64,000 bases of DNA, from the NCBI GenBank assembly GCA_024695815.1, contig JAILHK010000014.1, positions 1 through 64,000 on the forward strand, in the 5' to 3' direction. Each line of letters opens with the position of its first letter. The stretch's first letter is position 1. The notes below the pieces were generated by a model. That model searched no databases and was not told where the DNA came from. It saw nothing but the letters and a program-made list of their open reading frames with translations. Source of the DNA: Prevotella sp. Its GTDB lineage: Bacteria > Bacteroidota > Bacteroidia > Bacteroidales > Bacteroidaceae. Of the stretch, positions 1 to 7,457 are shown one piece after another. A program made the position numbers and the translations under genes.

Positions 1-1
1 A

Positions 2-112
2 GACCTGAAAGAGTACATTGACTATTATAATAATGAGAGAATAAAGCTCAGACTAAAAGGAATGAGCCCAGTACAATACCGGACTCAATTCCATATGAGC
101 AATAGTGTTTAA
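2..112 (+). CDS. IS3-family transposase (OrfB/integrase), C-terminal end only
   Basis: The first 36 codons of the window are open and end in TAA at 110-112. The peptide contains [10 protein letters not shown] followed by [10 protein letters not shown], the usual C-terminal end of IS3-family (IS150-like) DDE integrases, where YN..R.....G.SP..YR closes the catalytic domain. The catalytic residues and any OrfA lie upstream, outside the window, so it cannot be judged whether the element is intact. It is followed at once by what looks like the element's right terminal repeat. Confidence 0.8.
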   Translation, partial: DLKEYIDYYNNERIKLRLKGMSPVQYRTQFHMSNSV

Positions 113-114
113 TC

Positions 115-141
115 CGTCCAAACTTTGGGGTTCACTTCACA
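115..141 (+). mobile_element. Probable right terminal inverted repeat of the IS3-type element
   Basis: Just after the transposase stop lies a T/G/C-rich segment ending TTCACTTCACA. It ends in CA, as IS3-family right ends do. The left end is outside the window, so the pairing and any target-site duplication cannot be verified. The boundary falls directly against the first unit of the palindromic array at 142. Confidence 0.55.
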
Positions 142-266
142 TTCTAGCCCCTGGAATGGAGCTTTCTAGGGGCTGGAATGAGAGCAAAAGTGGCACTTTT
201 GCTGTTCTATAGCGCCACTATTGCAAAGTGATAGTGGCACTATTGCAGCACAAAAGTAATGCTTTT
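142..266. repeat. 22-bp-period palindromic array I (six units)
   Basis: Six palindromes have centres at 149, 171, 193, 215, 237 and 259, exactly 22 bp apart. Units 1 and 2 are TTCTAGcccCTGGAA and TTCTAGgggCTGGAA. Unit 3 is AAAAGTggcACTTTT, unit 4 ATAGcgccaCTAT, unit 5 ATAGTggcACTAT and unit 6 AAAAGtaatgCTTTT. The unit 4 core recurs exactly in the array at 41948. The array lies between the IS end and the 3' end of the ThiD-AraC fusion gene. Its function is unknown. Confidence 0.8.
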
Positions 267-283
267 GGATGGGCCTTGCGGCA

Positions 284-1201
284 CTACAACTGGCCTCCGG
301 ACTTCAGCTTTTGAAGGTATTCTGACGGGGAATAGCCTTTGTGCTTCTTGAAGAAGCGCGACAGGTGGGCCTGCGACGAGAAGCCAAGGTGCTGGGCTAT
401 ATCTTTAAGGGGACGATGGGTGGAGGTGAGCAGCGAGGTGATCTCGGCAATGATGCGCTCGTCGATGATGGCTTTGGGCGAACGGTTGGCGGTGCGACGC
501 GTCACCTGACCCAGGTAGCGGGCGCTGACGTTGAGCTGTTCGGCATAGAAGGCCACATCGGCATAGCAGTGGAAATAGTGTTCAACAGTCGTCAGAAACT
601 GGTTGTAGAGTTCGTCGCTGCGGGTGTTGCCCTCGGCATAATCTACAGGCAGCGTCTGAAGGTAGGTCTGGGCGTGGAGCATGGCATCGGCTTCCGACTC
701 GCCGAGGCTGAGGTAGTAGGCCAGGGCTGAGGCCAACTGGTTGGCATGACCATGGCGACGAGGGCCCGGGGGCAGGTCGGAAGGCGAGAGGATGATGGTG
801 CACAGGGGCATCAGCAGGCGCTGGATAACCTCATAGACACGCGGCAGCACCAGCAGTTCGCCCTTGGCAGAATGTAGCACCGGGGCATAGATAACGTGCT
901 GAGGGCGGTATTTGCGCAGCACTCCAACCAGTACCTCGACCACGTCTGTGCGGCGCAGCAGACCAATCTTGACAATCTGCGGCTGGAGGTCGTTGACGAT
1001 GGCCTCTACCTGCTGCTGAACAACAGAGGCTGGCAAGTCATAGAACTCCTGAATACCCAAGGTATTCTGCACCGTGATAGACGTGATGACAGATGCCGCC
1101 TTGCCTCCCAGCGCACGTATCAGCTGGATATCAGCCTGCACGCCCGACAAGCCGGTACCGTCGCTACCGGTGATGGTCAGTATGGTCTGTCTGTTAGTCA
1201 T
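284..1201 (-). CDS. AraC-family regulator with degenerate ThiD-like (HMP kinase) sensor domain
   Basis: This 305-residue protein has two parts. Residues 7-190 resemble hydroxymethylpyrimidine (phosphate) kinase ThiD: the N-terminal substrate loop TITGSDGTGLSGVQAD (9-24) is recognisable. The kinase VDPVM motif is replaced by YAPVLHSAKGE (105-115), and the anion-hole GTGCTLS motif reads HGHANQLAS (150-158). Roughly 60 residues that normally separate these motifs are missing. Residues ~210-300 form an AraC double helix-turn-helix ending LGFSSQAHLSRFFKKHKGYSPSEYL. I infer that the kinase fold has lost catalysis and now senses a pyrimidine or a related vitamin precursor. The gene lies downstream of tRNA-Leu on the same strand, separated by a terminator; its own promoter was not identified. 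The ATG at 1201 follows an A-rich leader. Confidence 0.8.
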   Translation of the reverse strand: MTNRQTILTITGSDGTGLSGVQADIQLIRALGGKAASVITSITVQNTLGIQEFYDLPASVVQQQVEAIVNDLQPQIVKIGLLRRTDVVEVLVGVLRKYRPQHVIYAPVLHSAKGELLVLPRVYEVIQRLLMPLCTIILSPSDLPPGPRRHGHANQLASALAYYLSLGESEADAMLHAQTYLQTLPVDYAEGNTRSDELYNQFLTTVEHYFHCYADVAFYAEQLNVSARYLGQVTRRTANRSPKAIIDERIIAEITSLLTSTHRPLKDIAQHLGFSSQAHLSRFFKKHKGYSPSEYLQKLKSGGQL

Positions 1202-1233
1202 CTCATTTTCATTTTATCCTTTTAAAATGAAAA

Positions 1234-1259
1234 GTGCCGCAAAGTTTCCTTTGCAGCAC
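1234..1259 (-). terminator. Intrinsic terminator downstream of tRNA-Leu
   Basis: On the minus strand an 11-bp stem (GTGCTGCAAAG paired with CTTTGCGGCAC, one G-T pair) closes on a GAAA tetraloop and is followed by TTTTCATTTT. It ends the tRNA transcript before the downstream regulator gene. Confidence 0.8.
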
Positions 1260-1280
1260 TCCATGCTTCTTGAGCTTTTG

Positions 1281-1362
1281 TACCCAGACCCGGGGTCGAA
1301 CCGGGACGGGTTGCCCCACTGGTGTTTGAGACCAGCGCGTCTACCGATTCCGCCATCTGGGC
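1281..1362 (-). tRNA. tRNA-Leu (anticodon CAA)
   Basis: An 82-nt cloverleaf reads on the minus strand. The acceptor stem is GCCCAGA paired with TCTGGGT (G1-U wobble) and the discriminator is A. The anticodon stem is CTGGT/ACCAG with loop CTCAAAC, giving anticodon CAA. The T arm is CCCGG/CCGGG around TTCGACC, and there is a long variable arm typical of a class II tRNA. CCA is not encoded. A perfect Bacteroidetes promoter lies 15 nt upstream and a terminator downstream. Confidence 0.95.
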
Positions 1363-1376
1363 TCCTAAAGCGGGTG

Positions 1377-1407
1377 CAAAGATACAACTTTTTTTTTATT
1401 CCCGCAA
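1377..1407 (-). promoter_or_regulatory. Promoter of tRNA-Leu
   Basis: On the minus strand the -7 element TATCTTTG (1377-1384) is a perfect match to TAnnTTTG. A TTG (-33; 1405-1407) lies 20 nt upstream of it, the standard Bacteroidetes spacing. Confidence 0.8.
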
Positions 1408-1434
1408 AATATTCTGAAAAAAAATGCATTTTAC

Positions 1435-1465
1435 TTGGCGTTATCATGATTATTTTGTATCTTAG
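1435..1465 (+). promoter_or_regulatory. Promoter of manC
   Basis: TTG at 1435-1437, a 20-nt spacer, then TATCTTAG at 1458-1465, which matches TAnnTTTG except for one base. The start codon is 33 nt further on. It is divergent from the tRNA promoter. Confidence 0.55.
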
Positions 1466-1498
1466 CACCCAATAATCATGAACTTTCTAATCTGATGT

Positions 1499-2590
1499 AT
1501 GGAAAAAAACATCTATAATTATTGTGTCATACTTGCCGGAGGTCGCGGCAAACGTCTTTGGCCATCGAGCCGTACAGACCATCCGAAGCAGTTTATTGAC
1601 TTTTTTGGTACTGGAAAAACACTGTTGCAAACCACCTTCGACCGTATGGCGACAATACTGCCAAAAGAGAATATCTATGTGTGTACGTGCAGGGAGTTCG
1701 ACACGCTGGTGCACGAACAACTGGGCGACTTGGACGATGAGCACATACTCTACGAACCCGTAAACCGCAACACGGCGCCTGCCGTGGCATGGGCTGGCGT
1801 CACCATCCACCGCCGTTGTCAGCAGGCACGCATCGTGGTGGTGCCTGCCGACCAGATTATCTTCAACGAAGAGGCTTTTTGCAAGGACATCACCGACGGA
1901 CTGGAGTTTGCTGCCGGCAAGGACTTCATACTGACCATGGGCATCAAGCCATCGCGCCCCGAACCGGGCTACGGCTATATACAGATGGGCGACCACACGC
2001 TGAAGGACAACATCTACAGGGTGCAGTCGTTCAGCGAGAAGCCCGAGCGCGAGTTTGCCCAGATGTTTATGGACAGCGGCGAGTTTCTGTGGAACACGGG
2101 CATCTATATAGCCGACGTGAACCACCTGCGCAAGTTCTTCATCGAGGTGGTCAAAGATTTGCCCCATCGACTGGCCGACTTGCTGGAGATGAACACAAAG
2201 GAAGAGTGTGATGCCTACGTGAACCTGCACTACCCGGCCTATCCCAACCTGTCGATGGACAAGGCAGCGCTGGAAAAGTCAGAGGCCGTGTATGTGATGT
2301 GCTGCAGCTTCGGCTGGGCCGACATCGGTACGTGGCACGCCATCTATGAGTGTATGCAGAAAAACGAGGACGACAACGTGGTCATCGACTCGGAGGTCAT
2401 TCTTGAAGAGTGCAAGGACAACATCATCAAGTTGCCAAAAGGACATATCGGCGTCATCAACGGACTGGAAGGCTACATCGTGGCCGAGCAAGGCGACGTA
2501 CTGCTGATATGCAAAAAGAGCGACTCATCGTCGCTCATTCGCAAGTATGTCAACGAGGTTGGCATACGTTATGGTGAAGAATATATTTAG
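1499..2590 (+). CDS. manC: Mannose-1-phosphate guanylyltransferase
   Basis: A 363-residue protein that makes GDP-mannose from mannose 1-phosphate and GTP, the donor for mannosylated and fucosylated surface glycans. The nucleotidyltransferase signature LAGGRGKRLWPSSRTDHPKQ is at residues 12-31. VNRNTAPAVAWAG and the FSEKPE substrate loop follow. The length matches the short bacterial form without a C-terminal phosphomannose isomerase cupin, as is usual in Bacteroidetes. It has its own promoter and overlaps the convergent HIT gene by four bases at the stop codons. It is cytoplasmic and has no signal peptide. Confidence 0.93.
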   Translation: MEKNIYNYCVILAGGRGKRLWPSSRTDHPKQFIDFFGTGKTLLQTTFDRMATILPKENIYVCTCREFDTLVHEQLGDLDDEHILYEPVNRNTAPAVAWAGVTIHRRCQQARIVVVPADQIIFNEEAFCKDITDGLEFAAGKDFILTMGIKPSRPEPGYGYIQMGDHTLKDNIYRVQSFSEKPEREFAQMFMDSGEFLWNTGIYIADVNHLRKFFIEVVKDLPHRLADLLEMNTKEECDAYVNLHYPAYPNLSMDKAALEKSEAVYVMCCSFGWADIGTWHAIYECMQKNEDDNVVIDSEVILEECKDNIIKLPKGHIGVINGLEGYIVAEQGDVLLICKKSDSSSLIRKYVNEVGIRYGEEYI

Positions 2591-2976
2591 AAGTTCTTTC
2601 TAATTTCCTCTGCAATATGCTGCATCTCTTCTTCCGAGAGATGCAGTTTTTCTTTGCGGAAGTCCACATCGGCCTCGGTGTTCATAGGGATGAGGTGGAT
2701 ATGTGCATGGGGCACTTCTAGACCCAGCACCACCTGAGCCACCTTCTTGCAGGGGAAAGCCTTCTTCAGGGCTACAGCCACGCGCTTGGCAAACACCTGA
2801 TACTCGGCCAGTTCATCGTCGTCCATGTCGAAGATGTAGTCCACCTCGCGACGTGGGATAACCAGTGTGTGGCCTTTAGCCACCGGACTAATGTCGAGGA
2901 AAGCATAGAACTTGTCGCTCTCGGCACACTTGTAGCTGGGAATCTCGCCAGCAGCAATCTTACTGAAAATATCCAT
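2587..2976 (-). CDS. HIT-family nucleotide hydrolase
   Basis: A 129-residue histidine-triad protein. MDIFSKIAAGEIPSYK at the start and the catalytic triad motif PHAHIHLIP (residues ~89-97) are diagnostic. HIT (Hint branch) proteins hydrolyse AMP-linked amides such as nucleoside phosphoramidates; the physiological substrate here is unknown. It lies 128 bp downstream of greA on the same strand. A large inverted repeat lies between them, so co-transcription is possible but may be reduced. It is cytoplasmic. Confidence 0.93.
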   Translation of the reverse strand: MDIFSKIAAGEIPSYKCAESDKFYAFLDISPVAKGHTLVIPRREVDYIFDMDDDELAEYQVFAKRVAVALKKAFPCKKVAQVVLGLEVPHAHIHLIPMNTEADVDFRKEKLHLSEEEMQHIAEEIRKNF

Positions 2977-3007
2977 ATTCCTTAATTATATATATAAGAT
3001 AAAAAAA

Positions 3008-3080
3008 GAGAAATGAGGGATATGACGACTCTCAGCATTGATTCAACACAAATAAAATCTAATCATATCTCTCATTTCTC
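3008..3080. repeat. Inverted repeat, family 'AGATATGATTAGA', copy 1
   Basis: Arms at 3008-3025 and 3063-3080 pair over 18 bp with one mismatch around a 37-nt loop. The downstream arm, read on the minus strand, continues as GAGATATGATTAGATTT, which matches the repeats at 49776-49884 and 52638-52730. It sits between greA and the HIT gene. Confidence 0.75.
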
Positions 3081-3104
3081 AACTCTCAGTTCTCAACTCA
3101 CAGT

Positions 3105-3572
3105 TTATCCAATCGTGATCTTCTCAATGCGCAGCTTGATGGTGCCACGTGGAATCTGCACCTCGACCTCGTCGCCCACCTTATGGTTCAGCAGTCCCTG
3201 GGCAATTGGCGTGGTGATAGAGATCTTGCCTTCCTTCAGGTTGGCCTCGCTCTCGCTCACGATGGTGTAGGTCATGCGGGCCTTGTTGGCCAGGTTGGTC
3301 ATCTCCACCTTCGACAGTATCTGTACTGAGTCGGTGCTCAGACGAGACGTGTCCACAATCTTGGCTTCGGTAATGGCCTGCTTCAGTTGGTTGATTTTCG
3401 ACTCCAGATGAGCCTGAGCCTCTTTGGCGGCTTCGTACTCACTGTTCTCACTCAGGTCGCCCTTGTCGCGTGCTTCAGCGATGGCGGCCGATGCTTTAGG
3501 GCGTTCAACACCCTCCAGACGTTTTAACTCGGCTATGAGCTTATCATAGCCCTCTTGTGACATGTATGACAT
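3105..3572 (-). CDS. greA: Transcription elongation factor GreA
   Basis: A 155-residue protein with both GreA domains. The N-terminal coiled coil includes GYDKLIAELKRLEG and the acidic tip DKGDLSENSEYEAAK (residues ~36-50), which reaches into the RNA polymerase secondary channel. The FKBP-like C-terminal domain ends with ISITTPIAQGLLNHKVGDEV. GreA stimulates transcript cleavage in backtracked RNA polymerase. The length is normal (about 158 in E. coli). A consensus promoter lies 120 bp upstream with a hairpin in the leader. Confidence 0.97.
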   Translation of the reverse strand: MSYMSQEGYDKLIAELKRLEGVERPKASAAIAEARDKGDLSENSEYEAAKEAQAHLESKINQLKQAITEAKIVDTSRLSTDSVQILSKVEMTNLANKARMTYTIVSESEANLKEGKISITTPIAQGLLNHKVGDEVEVQIPRGTIKLRIEKITIG

Positions 3573-4079
3573 ATTTACAATTTTTGGTTCTTTAAATAGA
3601 AAAATAATAAAACAAAGAATCCCGACTATCTCGTAAAGTCGGAATCCTCGTTATCGCTATTTTCTTCTTTTACCTTTTCTTAATTCGCAGGCAAAGATAG
3701 GCATTTTTCCCGAATCAACCAAATTTTTTCGGCACAAAGTGTTTTTCACTCAATGGCTGCTCTTGGAAAATATCGTGTCAAGCAAGGAAACTATTTGGTC
3801 AAAAGTATGGTAAAAGTACACTTTCGGCAAAGAAAAAACGCTGAAATTGAATAAAAAATTGTAATTTTGGAGCCAAATATAATCAAAATATAACAATATT
3901 ATGTTAATACAAAACCAGCGTCAGCAAAATTTTAACCTACTAAAAATCAAACTGTTACATTTTGTATAATACAAAAACCACTTATACAAATCGGTTTCTT
4001 TGAACAAATTAAAAAGAAAATGCCGAACTTTGCCGGAGAAAAAGTTAGTAATAGTTTTAGTTAGGTTTTTATTGTTAGA
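3573..4079. other. Divergent intergenic region between greA and the GH31 gene
   Basis: This 507-bp AT-rich stretch has no convincing gene. It holds the greA promoter (3692-3722). In the greA leader there is a small hairpin (CCGACT/AGTCGG, 3623-3642) followed on the minus strand by a T-rich run, which could be an attenuator. A possible plus-strand -7 element TAATTTTG (3862-3869) without a clear -33 may serve the hydrolase island; if so, the GH31 leader would be about 200 nt. Confidence 0.5.
3692..3722 (-). promoter_or_regulatory. Promoter of greA
   Basis: Minus-strand TATCTTTG at 3692-3699, with TTG 20 nt upstream (3720-3722). This is a perfect Bacteroidetes promoter, and it gives a leader of about 115 nt. 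Confidence 0.75.
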
Positions 4080-6506
4080 ATGAAGAAAATTGTTTCTTTG
4101 TTGACGCTGTTGGTCGGCTGCGTGGTGCAGCTGGCCGCAGCAGTAGAAAGTCCCAATCCGCAGGCAGACCCAGAGGCCATTGTCACCTCGGGCCGTGCAC
4201 GTTTCACTGTGTTGACACCAGAGATGATTCGCATTCAGTACAGCAGCACTTCAAAATTTGAAGACCGTGCTACCTTTGCAGTCATCAATCGTCGTCTTGC
4301 GGTACCAACATATACCACCCGCGAAGAGGGTGGCTATCTCTACATCGAGACCGACAAGCTCACGTTGCGCTACAAGGTGGGCTCGGCTATCAATCCCGCG
4401 ATGAAGTCGCCCAACAATCTCAGCATCACCATGAAGGTGAACGACGTGAACGTGACCTGGTATCCCGGCAAAGAGGATGCTCTTAATCTAAAAGGTACAC
4501 GCAGAACGCTGGACGGCGGCAGTGGCGACAACTACCGCAACGACCTGGAAGACGGTATCATCTCGCGCAGCGGATGGGCCATCATCGACGAGTCGCCCCG
4601 CACCACACGCGGCGACGGCTCTACCACCTTTGCCTTCGACAAACAGGTGGACGGCATCGACTGGGTGGCAAAACCCGTAGATACCAATGCCTACGACTGG
4701 TACTTTATGGGCTATGGCCACAACTATAAAAAAGCTATCGGCGACTATATCAAGATTGCCGGCCGACAGCCACTTCCCCCACTCTATGCTTTAGGCTATT
4801 GGTACAGCAAGTATCAGCGCTATACACAGTCAGACTTCGTCAATCTGGTGAACGAAATCAAGAAGAACAAAATACCCATCGACGTGATGATCATGGACAT
4901 GGACTGGCACCTGGACGGATGGACCGGATGGACTTGGAACAAGGACATCATCCCCAACCCCACAGGACTCATCAAGATGATGCACGACGAGGGACTGAAG
5001 GTGTCTCTGAACCTGCACCCCGCCGATGGTGTGGCCAAGTACGAGGAACATTTCTCGGAGATGAGAGACGAAATGGGACTGAGCTCGACCGTGGACCGCA
5101 TCCCCTGGGAACTCGAAGACTCTACGTTCTACCGCGCTATGTTCGGCCACATCATTCGCGACCGCGAGAAACAAGGTGTGGACTTCTGGTGGTTGGACTG
5201 GCAACAGAATCTGACCAGCGACGCTACGCCCGGACTGAGCGAGACATTCTGGTGTAACCACGTGTTCTTCAATGACATGCGTCTGAACCGCAAGAACCGT
5301 CGTCCTATGATATTCCACCGCTGGGGCGGTATGGGCAGCCATCGCTATCCCATCGGATTCTCGGGCGACACCTATGGCACCTATGGTTCGCTGACCTTCC
5401 AGCCCTACTTCACCGCCACCGCCTCGAATGTATGCTTCGGCTACTGGGGTCACGACATTGGCGGTCACCTGCAGATTGGCGAGACCAACCCCGAGCTGAT
5501 GCTGCGCTGGTTGCAGTTTGGCGTGTTCAGCCCCATCTTCCGCACCCACGGAGCTAGTCAGGCCGGCAATGAGCGTCGCATATGGAAGTACGACAACTTC
5601 CCCTTGCTGCTGGAGTGCGTAAATCTGCGCTACGAACTGATGCCCTACATCTATACGGCTGCCCGTCAGGCCTACGACACTGGTATCTCTATCTGTCGTC
5701 CGCTGTACTACGAGTGGCCCGAGGAGAACGAATCCTATCGTCAGGAAGGCGAATATATGTTTGGCGACGACATTCTGGTATCGCCCGTAACCACAGCCGC
5801 AGAAGATGGTGAGAAGACATTCCGCCGTACATGGCTCCCCAAAGGTACGTGGTACGACGTATGTCGCCACCGACTGGTAGAAGGCGAGCAAACCATCAGC
5901 GATCTCTACGCCATGAACGAGATTCCCTATTTCATCAAGGCTGGCGCCATCATTCCCTGCAACCCCCACATGGAAAATCTGAAGTCGCAGGCCAAGGAAC
6001 TGGTGCTGAAGGTTGCACCTGGCGCCGAAGGCAGCACCACTCTCTACGAAGATGAGGGCGACACGCAAGGATATATGGAGGGTGTTTATACCAACACCAC
6101 CATCACCCAGACAATAGGTACGGACCGCCGCATCGTGAACATCAAACCGCGCGAAGGTGCTTACAAGGACATGATCGAAGCCCGCAAATACACAGTGATG
6201 TTCCTGGGCGAGACAAGACCCGACTGTGTGAAGGTTGACGGTCAGGTGGTTGACACTTGGACCTTCGACGAGACAACAGGTACCGTCACTGTGAACATAG
6301 ACAAGCGCAACTGCGACCAGTCGGTGTACATCGACGTGCAGCACTGGACCGACCAGATTGACGGCACCACCACCCGCAACATGCAGAGCGAGCGCTTCTT
6401 CGACATGCAGGGGCGCGAACTGGCACGTCCGGTGATTGGTCATCCCTACATCGTACGTCGCACTTGGAGCGATGGCATCATTACAACTCAGAAAGTTATC
6501 CAATAA
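4080..6506 (+). CDS. Secreted GH31 alpha-glycosidase
   Basis: An 808-residue enzyme with signal peptide (1-21). The GH31 barrel shows MIMDMDWH, the nucleophile Asp373 in WWLDWQ, and the probable acid/base Asp430 in FSGDTYGTYG. FGYWGHDIGGH and the family's RTHG segment follow. GH31 enzymes remove terminal alpha-linked glucose, xylose or galactose; the sequence alone does not settle which. The C-terminus (FFDMQGRELARP) is a divergent form of the YDLQGRR tag found on neighbouring secreted proteins. It is first in a same-strand run with 12-52 bp gaps through the GH38 gene, which suggests an operon. In this setting trimming of glucose caps on high-mannose N-glycans is one possible role. Confidence 0.9.
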   Translation: MKKIVSLLTLLVGCVVQLAAAVESPNPQADPEAIVTSGRARFTVLTPEMIRIQYSSTSKFEDRATFAVINRRLAVPTYTTREEGGYLYIETDKLTLRYKVGSAINPAMKSPNNLSITMKVNDVNVTWYPGKEDALNLKGTRRTLDGGSGDNYRNDLEDGIISRSGWAIIDESPRTTRGDGSTTFAFDKQVDGIDWVAKPVDTNAYDWYFMGYGHNYKKAIGDYIKIAGRQPLPPLYALGYWYSKYQRYTQSDFVNLVNEIKKNKIPIDVMIMDMDWHLDGWTGWTWNKDIIPNPTGLIKMMHDEGLKVSLNLHPADGVAKYEEHFSEMRDEMGLSSTVDRIPWELEDSTFYRAMFGHIIRDREKQGVDFWWLDWQQNLTSDATPGLSETFWCNHVFFNDMRLNRKNRRPMIFHRWGGMGSHRYPIGFSGDTYGTYGSLTFQPYFTATASNVCFGYWGHDIGGHLQIGETNPELMLRWLQFGVFSPIFRTHGASQAGNERRIWKYDNFPLLLECVNLRYELMPYIYTAARQAYDTGISICRPLYYEWPEENESYRQEGEYMFGDDILVSPVTTAAEDGEKTFRRTWLPKGTWYDVCRHRLVEGEQTISDLYAMNEIPYFIKAGAIIPCNPHMENLKSQAKELVLKVAPGAEGSTTLYEDEGDTQGYMEGVYTNTTITQTIGTDRRIVNIKPREGAYKDMIEARKYTVMFLGETRPDCVKVDGQVVDTWTFDETTGTVTVNIDKRNCDQSVYIDVQHWTDQIDGTTTRNMQSERFFDMQGRELARPVIGHPYIVRRTWSDGIITTQKVIQ

Positions 6507-6518
6507 GCAAGAACCCCT

Positions 6519-7445
6519 ATGAAGAAGATACAATCCATCCTGTTTCTGATAGCACTGCTACTGCCTGCAACCATAGCAGCGCAAGGCTTCACTGACCTTT
6601 GGGCCACGGGAAGTGCGGTGCCCAACGGTACGCAGCAACTGCTGAAACTGCCCAACGGCAACTTTGCTTTCAAAGGTGCGCTGAACGTCGGCGAGGTGAA
6701 GGTGATGACCACCGAGACCTATCAAGAGGGGGTCACCCAGTTCCTGAAACCACAGCTGACAGACTCTTACCTGATTAACAAAGGACTCAACTATGTCACA
6801 ACCAAGGATGCCAGTCAGCCCGGATGGGTGGTGTCGTTCCAGGAAGACCTCTATCATTTTGTCGTGATGCCCAACGACAAGAAGTTGCAAGGCGAACTCT
6901 TCTTGCCTTGGAATGAGTTGCTGATAGCTGGTAGCGCCTTTCGCAACGGTGCCGACAACACTGAATGGAAAAGAGACAACATGCTGCCCTTTGTGCGTGA
7001 CCACGAGGATCCCTACCTCTTTACATGGGAAGGTGAGCTGGGCATCTATAATAATGTGGTGGAACCCGGTTACTTCAAACTGGAGGGTCAGATGACCTGG
7101 GGTCCACGCGAGCTGCACCCCTACCAGCATGGCGAGGACATCCTGGACGCTCAACAGGTGTGCATTGGGGGTAATGACAACAAGTGGAAGGTGACGAAGA
7201 ACGGCAGATACCGCATCACCGTGAACCTTTACACTGAGACCATCCACGCAGAACTGCTGCCTGCCAGCAGTTATCAGACACAAGAGGTGCTGGGCATCAG
7301 CACAACAGAAGGTGAGGCAGGCACACCGGCATCGGTCTATGACCTGAACGGCATGAAACGAGCGTCGCTCAGTCCGGGACTGAACATCATACGTAGAACT
7401 GACGGACGAATCATTAAGGTCGCGAAAAGAAAATATAATAAATAG
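6519..7445 (+). CDS. SusE/SusF-like secreted glycan-binding protein
   Basis: A 308-residue protein with signal peptide (1-21, ending IAAQ). Two segments resemble the starch-binding-like domains of SusE/SusF: LWATGSAVPNG...FKGALNVGEVKV (~25-65) and LLIAGSAFRNGADN...FTWEGELG...GGNDNKWKV (~130-240), each a small beta-sandwich with 'tryptophan, then extrusion of the polymer' spacing. No lipobox cysteine is seen, unlike true SusE/F lipoproteins. It ends with a YDLNGMKR...KVAKRKYNK tag related to the neighbours' C-terminal tags. I infer a surface or secreted carbohydrate-binding partner of the flanking glycosidases. Confidence 0.65.
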   Translation: MKKIQSILFLIALLLPATIAAQGFTDLWATGSAVPNGTQQLLKLPNGNFAFKGALNVGEVKVMTTETYQEGVTQFLKPQLTDSYLINKGLNYVTTKDASQPGWVVSFQEDLYHFVVMPNDKKLQGELFLPWNELLIAGSAFRNGADNTEWKRDNMLPFVRDHEDPYLFTWEGELGIYNNVVEPGYFKLEGQMTWGPRELHPYQHGEDILDAQQVCIGGNDNKWKVTKNGRYRITVNLYTETIHAELLPASSYQTQEVLGISTTEGEAGTPASVYDLNGMKRASLSPGLNIIRRTDGRIIKVAKRKYNK

Positions 7446-7457
7446 TATTAAGTAATA

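Noticed and set aside
3618..3648. Possible riboswitch in the greA leader
   Set aside because: Only one short hairpin with a 6-bp stem is visible; no conserved aptamer pattern is recognisable.
4830..6533. Long minus-strand open frame (567 codons) opposite the GH31 gene
   Set aside because: It is antisense to a clear GH31 enzyme with intact catalytic motifs. Its length reflects codon bias of the real gene, and the translation shows no domain or signal peptide.
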